From contig NZ_JAFNIH010000023.1 in the NCBI RefSeq assembly GCF_019160155.1, forward strand, positions 124,001 through 188,000: a stretch of 64,000 nt of DNA. The letters run 5' to 3'. Below are positions 8,712-16,551 of the stretch, piece by piece. The notes under the pieces were generated by a model that was given only the letters and a program-made list of their open reading frames with translations, was not told the origin of the DNA and ran no database searches. The DNA comes from Pinisolibacter aquiterrae (GTDB lineage: Bacteria; Pseudomonadota; Alphaproteobacteria; Rhizobiales; Ancalomicrobiaceae). A program made the position numbers and the translations under genes. Positions within the stretch are counted from its first letter, which is position 1. Each line of letters starts with the position of its first letter.

Positions 8712-8725
8712 ATCGAACGGTCGTT
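8712..8725. promoter_or_regulatory. Possible TetR-type operator upstream of ivd
   Basis: The sequence ATCGAACGGTCGTT is an imperfect palindrome with the core CGAnCGnTCG, lying 57-70 bases upstream of the ivd start codon. Dyads of this look are typical of TetR-family regulators of acyl-CoA catabolism. No regulator gene adjoins it. Assignment to a particular protein would be a guess. Confidence 0.35.
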
Positions 8726-9086
8726 TGTTTGTTGTCAATGAGACGGAAGAAGGGACGGTAGTCGAGTCGACCGACAAACGCCCTCGTCCCTATTTCGACG
8801 CGGCGCACGACCGAGAATGCCGTCGATCGGGGGCGAGTTTCGACCACATGGTCCGACGTCGGAGGTGTCGAGCGCGGGCTGGCACGACGACTGTTCCCTG
8901 CCCGCGTTCATCGGATCGCGGTTCATCGTCTCGCGACCCTCGGCGCGGCGACGCCGGCCACGCTGCCGCAGATGTCCATCGACGGTCGTCCACATCCACA
9001 TGGAAATAAAGGTCGGTCGAATCCTGCCGACTCACGCGGCGCGCGAACCGAAACTCGAGAGGGCGAAAGAGGTATCTGTCGTGGCG
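8726..9086. other. Non-coding stretch between the immunity gene and ivd
   Basis: I see no gene in this stretch. Open frames exist on both strands but none has a recognisable domain, a good start site or normal codon use. Position and composition suggest degraded sequence acquired with the neighbouring Imm53 gene, but no toxin fragment is recognisable. Confidence 0.4.
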
Positions 9087-9383
9087 TCAGCCGCCGTTCG
9101 TCGCCCAGTCTCGAAACGCTTCCAGAAGTGAGCGGAGCCGGAGGGGGCCACCCGCGCCACGGAACACGTTGCCGTCCGTCCAGCACGTCCACCAGCCCGT
9201 CTCATGCTCGTAATTGTGCGTGATCCGCTCGAGAGTCCGGCCATCACAATCAGTCCCCGTGAGATCGATCTCCAGCGACCAACCGGGATTGTCGAGGGTA
9301 CCGATCGACGGGCCGAAACCATGTTCCCAATCTCCGTCACATTGGCTTTCGTACCAGCGCGCGAACCAATCCAGAACGTCCAT
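9087..9383 (-). CDS. Orphan Imm53-type immunity protein
   Basis: The 98-residue product fits the Imm53 family of polymorphic-toxin immunity proteins. It has an N-terminal helix with WFARWYESQCDGDWEHG, then TLDNPGWSLEIDLTGT, two tryptophan pairs (GWWTCW) and the closing GAGGPLRLRSLLEAFRDW. Imm53 proteins neutralise a secreted toxin of a competing sibling. No toxin or secretion gene lies next to it: the upstream neighbour is mgtE and the downstream one is ivd, so it is an orphan. Codon use (TGT, GAA, CAT, GGT, ACT) is less GC-biased than that of its neighbours, consistent with transfer. The ATG at 9383 has AAGG 9 bases upstream; longer in-frame starts add residues unlike the family. Confidence 0.8.
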   Translation of the reverse strand: MDVLDWFARWYESQCDGDWEHGFGPSIGTLDNPGWSLEIDLTGTDCDGRTLERITHNYEHETGWWTCWTDGNVFRGAGGPLRLRSLLEAFRDWATNGG

Positions 9384-9488
9384 CGAGCACAGCCTTCCGA
9401 ACCGCACACGGGTGAACAGACCGATCGCTCCCGCCGAATGACACGTCTCGCGTTCACGCGTTCGCAATCCGGCCAGAGATCTCGCGCC

Positions 9489-11003
9489 TCACGCCAGCCC
9501 GTACCACCAGGTCGCGAAGCCGAGCACGGCGAAGAAGCCGACGCAGTCGGTGACGGTCGTCACGAAGACGCCGGAGATCACCGCGGGATCGCCGCCGACC
9601 TTCTCGATCACAAGGGGAATGCCGACCCCGGCGAGACCGGCGGCGATCAGATTGGCGACCATGGCGCCGCCGACCACCAGCCCCAGCTGCCACTCGCGAT
9701 ACCAGCCCCAGACCGAAAGGCCGACGATGACCGCGAAGGCGAAGCCGTTGAGGAAGGCGACCATCACCTCGCGATTGATGAAGCGCGACAGATTGAGGCT
9801 GCCGACCTCGCGGGTGGCGAGCGCGCGCACCGCGACCGTCATGGTCTGCGTCGCGGCGACTCCGCCCTGCCCCGCCACCACCGGCGCCAGCGCCGCGAGC
9901 GCGACGATCTTGGCGATCGTGTTCTCGAAGAGGCCGATCACCGAGGCCGCCAGGAAGGCCGTCAGCAGGTTGACGAAGAGCCACAGGAAGCGGTTGCGGG
10001 TGGTGTACCAGACCGTATCGGAGATCTCTTCGTCGCCGACGCCGGCCAGCGCGCGCATGTCCTCTTCCGCCTCTTCCTCGACCACGTCGACCACGTCGTC
10101 GGCGGTGACGACGCCGGCGAGGCGATCGGCGGCGTCGACGATCGGCAGCGAGATCAGATTGTAGCGGGCGAACTGGCGGGCGACGTCCTCGCGGTCGTCG
10201 TCGACCCGGGCGGTGATGCGATCCTGGTCGACGATGTCGCCGATCGGGGTCAGGCGCTTGGTGCGCAGCACCTTGTCGAGTGCCACCGTGCCGAGCAGCT
10301 TGAAGGTCGGGTCGACGACGTGGATCTCGTAGAAATCGTCGGGCAGATCCTCGGTCTCGCGGCAATAGTCGATCACCTGCCCGACGGTCCAGGTCGGCGG
10401 CACGGCGATGAACTCCGTCTGCATCAGACGGCCGGCGGATTCCTCGGGATAGTCGAGCGAGCGGACGAGGCCGACGCGTTCGGCGACCGGAATCTTGTCG
10501 AGAATCGCGTCGCGATCGTCGACGTCGAGGTCCTCGAGAATATAGACCGCGTCGTCCGAATCGAGGTCGCGCACGCCCTCGACGACGGTCTCGTGCGGCA
10601 GGTCCTCGATCAGCTGGACGCGGACGGTCTCGTCGAGTTCGACCAGCGCGGAGAAGTCGAAATCCTCGCCCATCAGGCGGACGAGTTCGGGGCGCTCGCC
10701 GACGTCGAGGGCGCCGATCAGTTCGGCGAGGTCGGATTCGTGCAGGTCGGCGGCGAGATCGTGGAGGCGATCGGCGTCTTCCGCCGCGATCGCGTCGGCG
10801 ACCGCCTCGCGGAATTCGCGGGTGAGATCGCCGTCCTCGTCACGCAGCTCCGGCGACGGGGGCGGCGCCTCGGCGGCGGGCGGCGGCGCGGGCGCGGGAT
10901 CGCGCGGCGACACCTCGTCCGGCGACGAGGGACGCGGCGACGGAGAGGGCGTCGACGGGGGCGCGCCGGCCGGGGCGGCAGGCGACAGGTCTTCGTCGGT
11001 CAT
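9489..11003 (-). CDS. mgtE: Magnesium transporter MgtE
   Basis: MgtE is a homodimeric, magnesium-gated Mg2+ channel of the inner membrane. The 504-residue product has a MgtE N domain (about residues 60-190, with the typical LHESDLAELIGAL and DDAVYILEDL segments), a CBS pair (about 195-325) that senses internal Mg2+, and a plug region. The C-terminal membrane part has five helices (about 355-503) and includes the conserved PVVAGQGGVAATQTMTVAVRALA segment. An extra N-terminal stretch of about 45 residues is very rich in proline, serine and alanine and is not part of the family core. The ATG at 11003 follows a purine-rich GAGAGGGGAG. No Mg2+-sensing leader is recognisable. Confidence 0.93.
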   Translation of the reverse strand: MTDEDLSPAAPAGAPPSTPSPSPRPSSPDEVSPRDPAPAPPPAAEAPPPSPELRDEDGDLTREFREAVADAIAAEDADRLHDLAADLHESDLAELIGALDVGERPELVRLMGEDFDFSALVELDETVRVQLIEDLPHETVVEGVRDLDSDDAVYILEDLDVDDRDAILDKIPVAERVGLVRSLDYPEESAGRLMQTEFIAVPPTWTVGQVIDYCRETEDLPDDFYEIHVVDPTFKLLGTVALDKVLRTKRLTPIGDIVDQDRITARVDDDREDVARQFARYNLISLPIVDAADRLAGVVTADDVVDVVEEEAEEDMRALAGVGDEEISDTVWYTTRNRFLWLFVNLLTAFLAASVIGLFENTIAKIVALAALAPVVAGQGGVAATQTMTVAVRALATREVGSLNLSRFINREVMVAFLNGFAFAVIVGLSVWGWYREWQLGLVVGGAMVANLIAAGLAGVGIPLVIEKVGGDPAVISGVFVTTVTDCVGFFAVLGFATWWYGLA

Positions 11004-11444
11004 GCTCCCCTCTCGCGTTTCGTCGACGGCATCGCATGCGATCCGATCTAGCCTCGGACGCCTCCGCATGCCAGCGAAAAAGGGCGGCGGTGGGTCGCGA
11101 TCGGACGATGCACCCGAGCGTGGTGCGCCCGTTCGCGACGGCGCCGCCGCGCCACGCCCGTGGCGGCCGCGCAACACCGCGCGGGATCGCCACGGAACCG
11201 CCACTTCCGGGGCTCAGACTGTGACTTCATTAACGCGGCGTTGAGAAAATCGGCGCTAGCGTGGTTAATGAGATCTTGCGCGACGGAACGCGCGGCGGCA
11301 TCCGATCCTCATTCTCAGGAAGATCGGTCCCGCGCGGCGAGACGCCCGAGACCCGATGGCGGTGCCGAGGTCCTCGCTGGCCCGGCCGCCGGATCGTCGT
11401 TGCTGTCGTTTCGCCCGGGATGGGCGATCCTTGCGGAGAGCATC
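11004..11444. other. Divergent intergenic region between mgtE and the deacetylase
   Basis: No gene is seen here. The region must hold the promoters of both divergent genes. It contains a perfect 12-bp palindrome (ATCGCATGCGAT, 11031-11042) close to the mgtE start, and a possible promoter for the rightward deacetylase at 11230-11270, described separately. Confidence 0.5.
11230..11270 (+). promoter_or_regulatory. Possible promoter with CtrA-like box for the deacetylase
   Basis: TTGAGA (11241-11246) and TTAATG (11265-11270) are 18 bases apart and resemble -35 and -10 elements. A CtrA-like dyad, TTAA-N7-TTGA (11230-11244), overlaps the -35 element. The heptamers CATTAAC (11228-11234) and GTTAATG (11264-11270) form an inverted repeat. 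The assignment is by resemblance only. Confidence 0.3.
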
Positions 11445-13010
11445 ATGCGTCGTGCGCTCGAGCGGACCGTGTCCGTCATCATCGGTGGCTCCCTTCTCGG
11501 CGGGGTGGCGGTCGCCGGCCTCGCGGCGGCACAGGACGGTGCTCCCCTCCAGCTCGGAACGCCGCCGGCCGCGGTGATGCCGCGCCCGGTCGCCACGACG
11601 ACGCCGCAGAAACTGCCGATCGCGCAACCGACCCCGGCCGCCCGACCCGCGACCGCCAAGCCCGCGGCGGCGGCGACCGCCAAGACCGCCCCGAAGCCCG
11701 CGACCAAGACCGCGAACGGCGCGCCGATGCCGCCGGCCAAGGGCGTGGCCCCGGTCAAGACCGCCAAGGCGACGAAGCCGGCCACGCCGGCCACGCCGGG
11801 CGGGTCGCAGGAGGAGCGCCGCGCCGCGCGGATCGCCTCGATGACCGGACAGGCGACGCCGCCGCGTCACGACCACGTCTTCGAGGCGCCGAAGCCGGCG
11901 GCCTGCGCGAATCCGAGCGCCATCGGCGTGTCGCGCGTCATGCAGGTCGATACCACCGGCGGCTATTACGTCGGCACCACCTATCACACCCGCCTGCCGC
12001 TGGAGCCGAAGGAGGTCGTCCTGACCTTCGACGACGGCCCGATGGCGGGCCGCACCGATCGCGTGCTCAAGGCGCTCGACGAGGAATGCACCAAGGCGAC
12101 CTTCTTCGTGGTCGGGCAAATGGCCAAGGCCTATCCGGAGACGCTGCGCAAGACCGCCGCCGCCGGCCACACCATCGCCTATCACACCATGACCCATCCG
12201 CTGGGTCTGTCGAAGTGGCCGCTCCCCAAGGCGCAGGACAACGTTCGCCAGGGCTGGCAGACGGTCGATCAGATCCTCTACGGCCAGACCCTCGATCATC
12301 CGGCGACGCCGTTCTTTCGCTATCCCGGCCTCTTCAACTCGCGCGCCCTCAACGATTGGTTCAACGGGCTCGACATGGGCGTGTGGACCATCGACGCCGC
12401 CGGCAACGACTGGCTCAAGGGCTACATCACCATGGCCGACGGCCCCAACGTGATGAACGAGGCCCTGAAGGAGCTCGAGGCGCGCCAGGGCGGCATCCTG
12501 CTGCTGCACGACATCAAGGACAGCTCCTCGTCGATCGTCGGGCCGCTGCTCAAGGAACTGAAGGCGCGCGGCTTCCGCATCGTCCAGGTGGTGCCGAAGA
12601 CGGCCCCGCCGAAGCTCGTCCAGGGGCCGATCAAGGGCGTGATGCCGACCGTCGCGGAGACCACCGCGCCGCTTCCCGAGCGCAGCGTCGAGAATTTCGA
12701 CGCCGCCCGCCAGCTCGCCCAGATGGGCGTCGGCAAGACCGGCAAGACCTCGACCGCGCCGCTGCCGGCCTATGATCCGGCCACCGCCAAGGCCTCCGCC
12801 CAGGCGCGCCCCCAGCCGGTGCTGATCCCGATCGGCACCTCCGGCGCGGCGCCCGCCGCCGCGCTTCCCGCCGCCGCCCGCTCGGAGCCGGTCGCCGAAC
12901 CGGAGACCACCGGCTCGATCGCGCCGCGCGTCGCGGCCAAGAACGATGGGTGGTTCTCCGCCACCGCCTCCTCGTTCCGAGGGCTCGGCGGCGCGCTCGG
13001 CCTGTGGTGA
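11445..13010 (+). CDS. Polysaccharide deacetylase family protein (NodB domain)
   Basis: This is a predicted periplasmic or membrane-anchored carbohydrate esterase family 4 enzyme of 521 residues. Residues 8-28 form a signal anchor. Residues 30-120 are a lysine-, alanine- and proline-rich linker. The NodB domain (about 180-400) has all family motifs: TFDDGP with Asp196/Asp197, the metal-binding HTMTH (His247, His251), FFRYPG, WTIDAAGNDW and LLLHD. The C-terminal 120 residues are low complexity. Such enzymes remove N-acetyl groups from peptidoglycan or exopolysaccharide; which substrate applies here is unknown. The ATG at 11445 has GGAG 6 bases upstream. A second deacetylase follows after a strong hairpin. 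Confidence 0.9.
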   Translation: MRRALERTVSVIIGGSLLGGVAVAGLAAAQDGAPLQLGTPPAAVMPRPVATTTPQKLPIAQPTPAARPATAKPAAAATAKTAPKPATKTANGAPMPPAKGVAPVKTAKATKPATPATPGGSQEERRAARIASMTGQATPPRHDHVFEAPKPAACANPSAIGVSRVMQVDTTGGYYVGTTYHTRLPLEPKEVVLTFDDGPMAGRTDRVLKALDEECTKATFFVVGQMAKAYPETLRKTAAAGHTIAYHTMTHPLGLSKWPLPKAQDNVRQGWQTVDQILYGQTLDHPATPFFRYPGLFNSRALNDWFNGLDMGVWTIDAAGNDWLKGYITMADGPNVMNEALKELEARQGGILLLHDIKDSSSSIVGPLLKELKARGFRIVQVVPKTAPPKLVQGPIKGVMPTVAETTAPLPERSVENFDAARQLAQMGVGKTGKTSTAPLPAYDPATAKASAQARPQPVLIPIGTSGAAPAAALPAAARSEPVAEPETTGSIAPRVAAKNDGWFSATASSFRGLGGALGLW

Positions 13011-13035
13011 GAGCGCGACCGCCACAAGATTACCG

Positions 13036-13080
13036 ACGCCGCCGGTCCGAGGGGACCGGCGGCGTTCGTCTTTCTTCTCG
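13036..13080 (+). terminator. Terminator between the two deacetylase genes
   Basis: A perfect 13-bp inverted repeat (ACGCCGCCGGTCC, loop GAGG, then its complement, 13036-13065) is followed by a pyrimidine-rich tail (TCGTCTTTCTTCT). It fits an intrinsic terminator for the first deacetylase gene and separates it from the second. Confidence 0.75.
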
Positions 13081-13096
13081 CCATTTCGGGCCGATC

Positions 13097-13888
13097 ATGA
13101 CCCTGCCTTCGCCGCGTCCGCTCGCTCTCGCCTTCGCGTTGATCGCCGCCGCCCTCGGCGCCGCGCCGGGCCGCGCCGCCACCTGCCCGCGTCCGGGCAC
13201 GCTCGGGGTCGAACGCGAGATGCCGATCGCGGTCGGGCCGGCCGGCCTCTTCGTCGGCACCAAGAGCTATCCCGAGACCCTGCCGCTCGGCGACCACGAG
13301 ATCGTGCTCACCTTCGACGACGGCCCGGCCGGCAAGACCACCGACGCGGTGCTCGCCGCGCTCCAGGCGGAGTGCGTGCACGCGACCTTCTTCGTCGTCG
13401 GGCGGATGGCGGCGGCCCATCCCGACCAATTGCGGCGGATGGCGGCGGCCGGGCACACGATCGGCCATCATTCGATGACCCATCCGATCATGACCGGAAT
13501 CCCGTTCGAGCGCGGACGGGCGGACATCGTGGCGGGCTGGTCGACGGTCGACCGGATCCTCGGCGGGCACGCCGGCGGGCGGCCGGCGACGCCGTTCTTC
13601 CGCTATCCCGGCTTCGCGGCGACCGCGCCGCTCGACGCGATGCTGGTCGACGACCGGGTGGCGGTGTTCGGCGCCGACTTCTGGGGCTCGGACTGGAACC
13701 CCTCGACGCCGGAGGCGCTGCTCGCCCGGGTGATGGCACGCATCGAGGCGCGCGGCAGCGGCATCCTGCTGCTGCACGACACCCATGCCCACACCGCCGC
13801 CATGGTGCCGGCCCTCCTGAAGGCGCTGAAGGCCGGCGGCTGGCGGGTGGTGCATCTGGTGCCGGCGGAGCGGCGGGCGGACCAGTGA
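13097..13888 (+). CDS. Secreted polysaccharide deacetylase (NodB domain)
   Basis: The 263-residue product is a shorter relative of the preceding gene product. It has a signal peptide (about residues 1-27, ending GRAA) directly followed by a NodB domain. Motifs present are TFDDGP (Asp74, Asp75), HHSMTH with His125 and His129, FFRYPG, WGSDW and LLLHD, so it should be an active metal-dependent deacetylase. It lacks the lysine/alanine/proline linker and the C-terminal tail of its neighbour and is probably a soluble periplasmic enzyme. The ribosome-binding site before the ATG at 13097 is weak. The terminator just upstream implies its own promoter or read-through. Its substrate is not known. Confidence 0.88.
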   Translation: MTLPSPRPLALAFALIAAALGAAPGRAATCPRPGTLGVEREMPIAVGPAGLFVGTKSYPETLPLGDHEIVLTFDDGPAGKTTDAVLAALQAECVHATFFVVGRMAAAHPDQLRRMAAAGHTIGHHSMTHPIMTGIPFERGRADIVAGWSTVDRILGGHAGGRPATPFFRYPGFAATAPLDAMLVDDRVAVFGADFWGSDWNPSTPEALLARVMARIEARGSGILLLHDTHAHTAAMVPALLKALKAGGWRVVHLVPAERRADQ

Positions 13889-13983
13889 GGCGGGCTGGTC
13901 GGTGGAAGACGATCCCCCGGCCGGTCCACCCCGAGATCACGGCGATTGCCGCCCCGCCTCCCGCGACGCGGTGTCGTCCGTCG

Positions 13984-14484
13984 TCAACGACGGTATTGGC
14001 ACTTCTTGAAGATCCCGTAGGCGGGATCCCGTCCGAAGGTCTGGTTGTCGCACTTGATGCCGTCGTTGACGGTCACGATCACCCAGCGGCCCTCGACGCC
14101 GTAGCGGACCTGGGCGAGCCCACGGAAGCCGCAGAATTCGTGCTCGCTCGCGCAGGTCTGCCATCGGCCCTGCCCGCTCGGCGGCGGCGGCGGCGGCGGA
14201 CCGCCCCAACCGTTTCCACCGTCGCGACGAGCGAGGTAGTAGCAGCTCTTGACGACCCCGTAGAGCGGGTCGCCGAAGACGCCGTTGTTGCAGCCGATCC
14301 CGCGATCGGCGCGCCGCTCGGTGAAGGTGCCACGCGAGCCGTATCTCACCACCGTCGGGTAGGGCGTGCGGCAGTAGCCGCCTTCCTCGGCGCAGCGAAC
14401 CCATTCTCCCCGCCCCTGCGCGAAGGCCGTTCCACCTCCCGCGAGCGCGCACAAGACCATCGCCGCAGCGAGCCGTCCGATCAT
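13984..14484 (-). CDS. Secreted protein with two cysteine-rich repeats
   Basis: The 166-residue product has a signal peptide (about residues 1-22, ending AFA) and two tandem modules of about 60 residues (roughly 25-85 and 103-166). They are joined by a linker with seven consecutive prolines. Each module follows the same pattern: W-x-x-C-A, then C, then VRYG, a segment ending in G-x-x-C-x-N, FG-D-P-x-YG, and a final K-x-C. The four cysteines of each module are at equivalent places and probably form disulfides in the periplasm or outside the cell. I have seen this pattern in secreted bacterial and fungal proteins but cannot assign a proven function; a carbohydrate-binding role is only a guess. 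The ATG at 14484 has GGGAG 8 bases upstream. Confidence 0.75.
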   Translation of the reverse strand: MIGRLAAAMVLCALAGGGTAFAQGRGEWVRCAEEGGYCRTPYPTVVRYGSRGTFTERRADRGIGCNNGVFGDPLYGVVKSCYYLARRDGGNGWGGPPPPPPPSGQGRWQTCASEHEFCGFRGLAQVRYGVEGRWVIVTVNDGIKCDNQTFGRDPAYGIFKKCQYRR

Positions 14485-14611
14485 CCCGAACTCTCCCCCG
14501 TCCCGGGAGACGAACTGCTCGTCTCCGCCGAACACGAGCATAGACGACCTCACATTTTTCATACAAGGCGCGACGGTCGCGCGCCGAGCCGTGGCGCGAT
14601 GCACGGCGCCC

Positions 14612-14662
14612 AAAAAGAAAATCGGCCCGGAACCCAGAGGGTGCCGAGCCGATTTTTCTTTT
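14612..14662 (-). terminator. Intrinsic terminator of tRNA-Leu
   Basis: An inverted repeat (AAAATCGGC ... GCCGATTTT on the minus strand) encloses a second small hairpin (ACCC/GGGT). It is followed on the minus strand by TTCTTTTT. It lies 7 bases beyond the tRNA 3' end and has the full form of a rho-independent terminator. The A-run and T-run on opposite sides would let it act in both directions. Confidence 0.85.
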
Positions 14663-14668
14663 CTCCGA

Positions 14669-14753
14669 TGGTGCGGCCGAATGGACTCGAACCATCACAC
14701 CTTTCAGTACTAGCACCTCAAGCTAGCGCGTCTACCAATTCCGCCACGGCCGC
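14669..14753 (-). tRNA. tRNA-Leu (anticodon GAG)
   Basis: The minus strand reads as a class II tRNA of 85 bases with a seven-pair acceptor stem (GCGGCCG/CGGCCGC), a D arm with GGTAGACGC, and an anticodon loop TTGAGGT with GAG at 14719-14717. It also has a short variable arm, the T-loop GTTCGAGTC and an encoded 3' CCA (14671-14669). It reads CUC and CUU codons; CTC is the most used leucine codon type in these genes. Confidence 0.97.
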
Positions 14754-14800
14754 GACCGGAGAAAGCTTCGAAGGACGAGCCGTCCTCGCGAAGTGGCGAT

Positions 14801-14829
14801 CGTGTACCCCATCGGATTCCCGGGATCAA
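14801..14829 (-). promoter_or_regulatory. Likely sigma-70 promoter of tRNA-Leu
   Basis: On the minus strand TTGATC (14829-14824) and TACACG (14806-14801) are 17 bases apart. This would start transcription about 40 bases before the tRNA. The -10 match is modest. Confidence 0.45.
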
Positions 14830-14874
14830 GCACCACGGAGCGAAAATCTGTGAGGAATTTCGTGTGGGGCTCCG

Positions 14875-15141
14875 TCAGACCCGGCGAACGTTGTCGCGCG
14901 GGCGGAAGCCGGGCGAGCGAAACAGCACCTCGGTGATGGTGATGCCGATGCGATCGCCGCGCAGGACGACCTGGCCGGAGGCGACGGGAATATTGTTGGC
15001 GAGAATCTGGACGTCGTCGTTCTCGTGGGCGTCGAGTTCGATCACGGCGCCGCGACCCATGCGCAGGACCTGATGGATCGGGACCTGCGTCGTTCCCAGC
15101 ACCACCGAAATGTCCACACCGATGTTGTCGAACGGAGTCAT
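14875..15141 (-). CDS. FliN/SpoA-domain flagellar motor switch-like protein
   Basis: The 88-residue product is almost entirely a C-terminal SpoA (FliN/YscQ) domain. Its landmarks are VDISVVLGTTQVPIHQVLRMGRGAVIELD, then NDDVQILANNIPVASGQVVL and DRIGITITEV. FliN proteins form the base of the flagellar C-ring that FliM and CheY act on; the usual protein is about 110-140 residues, so this one lacks the variable N-terminal part. No other flagellar gene is present, so it is an orphan copy here, and its use in the motor is inferred from the family. The ATG at 15141 has AGGAG 8 bases upstream. It is divergent from lipB. Confidence 0.85.
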   Translation of the reverse strand: MTPFDNIGVDISVVLGTTQVPIHQVLRMGRGAVIELDAHENDDVQILANNIPVASGQVVLRGDRIGITITEVLFRSPGFRPRDNVRRV

Positions 15142-15208
15142 ATGGTGTTCTCCTGGGTCCCGGCCTCGCCGAGCGTCGGGCAGAGAGTGGCAGAACGTTG
15201 GTTAGCGA

Positions 15209-16027
15209 ATGGTAAACGAGCCGTCCCGAAACGACATGGAGCCCGGCTCCGGATCGCCTCTCGCCGAGACCTCTCCGACACCCCGTCCGGACCGCGACCA
15301 CGTCCTCGGCGGCGGTCTCTTCGCCCGGCCCGATTCGCCGCCGGTGGAATGGGTGATCGCCGAGGGACTGACGCCCTACGACGCCGCCGTCGCCGAGATG
15401 GAGGCCCGCGTCGCCGCCATCGCCGAGGGGCGCGCGGCGGAGCGGGTGTGGCTGGTCGAGCACCCTCCCCTCTATACCGCCGGCACCAGCGCCCATGACG
15501 AGGATCTGCTCCAGCCGGACCGATTCCCCGTGTTCCGCACCGGGCGCGGCGGCGAATTCACCTATCACGGGCCGGGCCAGCGGGTCGCCTATGTGATGCT
15601 CGACCTCAACCGGCGCCGGCCGGATCTGCGCGCCTTCGTGGCGGCGCTCGAGGAATGGGTCATCGCCACGCTGTGGGAGCACCATGTGCGCGGCGAACGG
15701 CGCGAGGACCGGGTCGGGGTCTGGGTGCGCCGGCCGGAGAAGCCGGAGATCGCGCCCGGCGTCGGTGCCGAGGACAAGATCGCGGCGATCGGCATCCGCG
15801 TGCGCAAATGGGTGACGTTCCACGGCATCGCGCTCAACGTCGAGCCGGACCTCTCCCATTTCGGCGGGATCGTGCCCTGCGGCATCCGCGGCTACGGGGT
15901 GACGTCGCTGGTCGATCTCGGCCTGCCGGTCACCATGACCGACGTCGACGTGGTGTTGCGGCGCTGTTTCGAGCGGGTGTTCGGGCCGACCGTCTCGGTC
16001 GCCGCGAGCGGCGTCGCGCCGATGTGA
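15209..16027 (+). CDS. lipB: Octanoyltransferase LipB
   Basis: LipB moves the octanoyl group from acyl carrier protein to the lipoyl domains of 2-oxoacid dehydrogenases and the glycine cleavage H protein, the first step of lipoate synthesis. The 272-residue product has [12 protein letters not shown] (about 113-124), the catalytic lysine Lys190 in KIAAIGI and the acyl-carrying cysteine Cys224 in PCGIRGYG; the 34-residue spacing fits known LipB enzymes. The N-terminus is about 35 residues longer than in many homologues. The ATG at 15236 (residue 10) or a later start is possible, because the site before 15209 has no strong ribosome-binding sequence. lipA is not in the window. Confidence 0.93.
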   Translation: MVNEPSRNDMEPGSGSPLAETSPTPRPDRDHVLGGGLFARPDSPPVEWVIAEGLTPYDAAVAEMEARVAAIAEGRAAERVWLVEHPPLYTAGTSAHDEDLLQPDRFPVFRTGRGGEFTYHGPGQRVAYVMLDLNRRRPDLRAFVAALEEWVIATLWEHHVRGERREDRVGVWVRRPEKPEIAPGVGAEDKIAAIGIRVRKWVTFHGIALNVEPDLSHFGGIVPCGIRGYGVTSLVDLGLPVTMTDVDVVLRRCFERVFGPTVSVAASGVAPM

Positions 16028-16063
16028 GCCGCCGGCACGAGCGGGTCTCGGACCCCGGCGACC

Positions 16064-16339
16064 TCAGGCGCCGGGGCGGATGAGAAAGCCAGGCGCGGGG
16101 GCCTCGGTCTCCTCGAAGCGCTCCAGGACCTCGACACGGGCATGGGCGGGGCCTCGGCGGCAATGGCCGATCATTTCGTCGACCTTGTGGGCCGGACCGT
16201 GGAACATCGCCTCGACGGTGCCGTCGCCGAGGTTCCTGACCCAACCGGAGAGGTTCAACTCCCGGGCGCGCCGCTCCGTCCAGGCGCGGAAACCGACCCC
16301 CTGAACACGGCCCGAGACGACGACCCTGATCGTCTGCAC
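16064..16339 (-). CDS. acyP: Acylphosphatase
   Basis: This small cytoplasmic enzyme hydrolyses acyl phosphates. The 91-residue product has the family signature GRVQGVGFR with the catalytic arginine Arg18, and GWVRNLGDGTVEA with the catalytic asparagine Asn36. The start is a GTG at 16339, chosen because GGAGG lies about 8 bases upstream and because the resulting length is that of the family. A longer in-frame ATG at 16402 would add 21 unrelated residues. It is convergent with lipB. Confidence 0.92.
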   Translation of the reverse strand: MQTIRVVVSGRVQGVGFRAWTERRARELNLSGWVRNLGDGTVEAMFHGPAHKVDEMIGHCRRGPAHARVEVLERFEETEAPAPGFLIRPGA

Positions 16340-16551
16340 GTATCCCCTCCTTCCGAGAACGGGGGTGCGGGCGGGCCCGCTCCCATCGCATGTCAGCGAC
16401 ATCCAACCACCTGTTCCAACTCGCCTATTTCGCTACGTCACCGATGACGCGGCAATCGGCGCGCGCGGTCCTTCATTGATAGACAAGTCGGACGCCGTTG
16501 CGCCAGCCGTGGAAACCCTGAGACGGAGAGATGTTCGCAGACCGCGCGGGG

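Noticed and set aside
8790-9035. Minus-strand open frame next to Imm53 as a toxin remnant
   Set aside because: The 81-residue translation has no recognisable toxin motif and poor codon use. The idea rests only on position.
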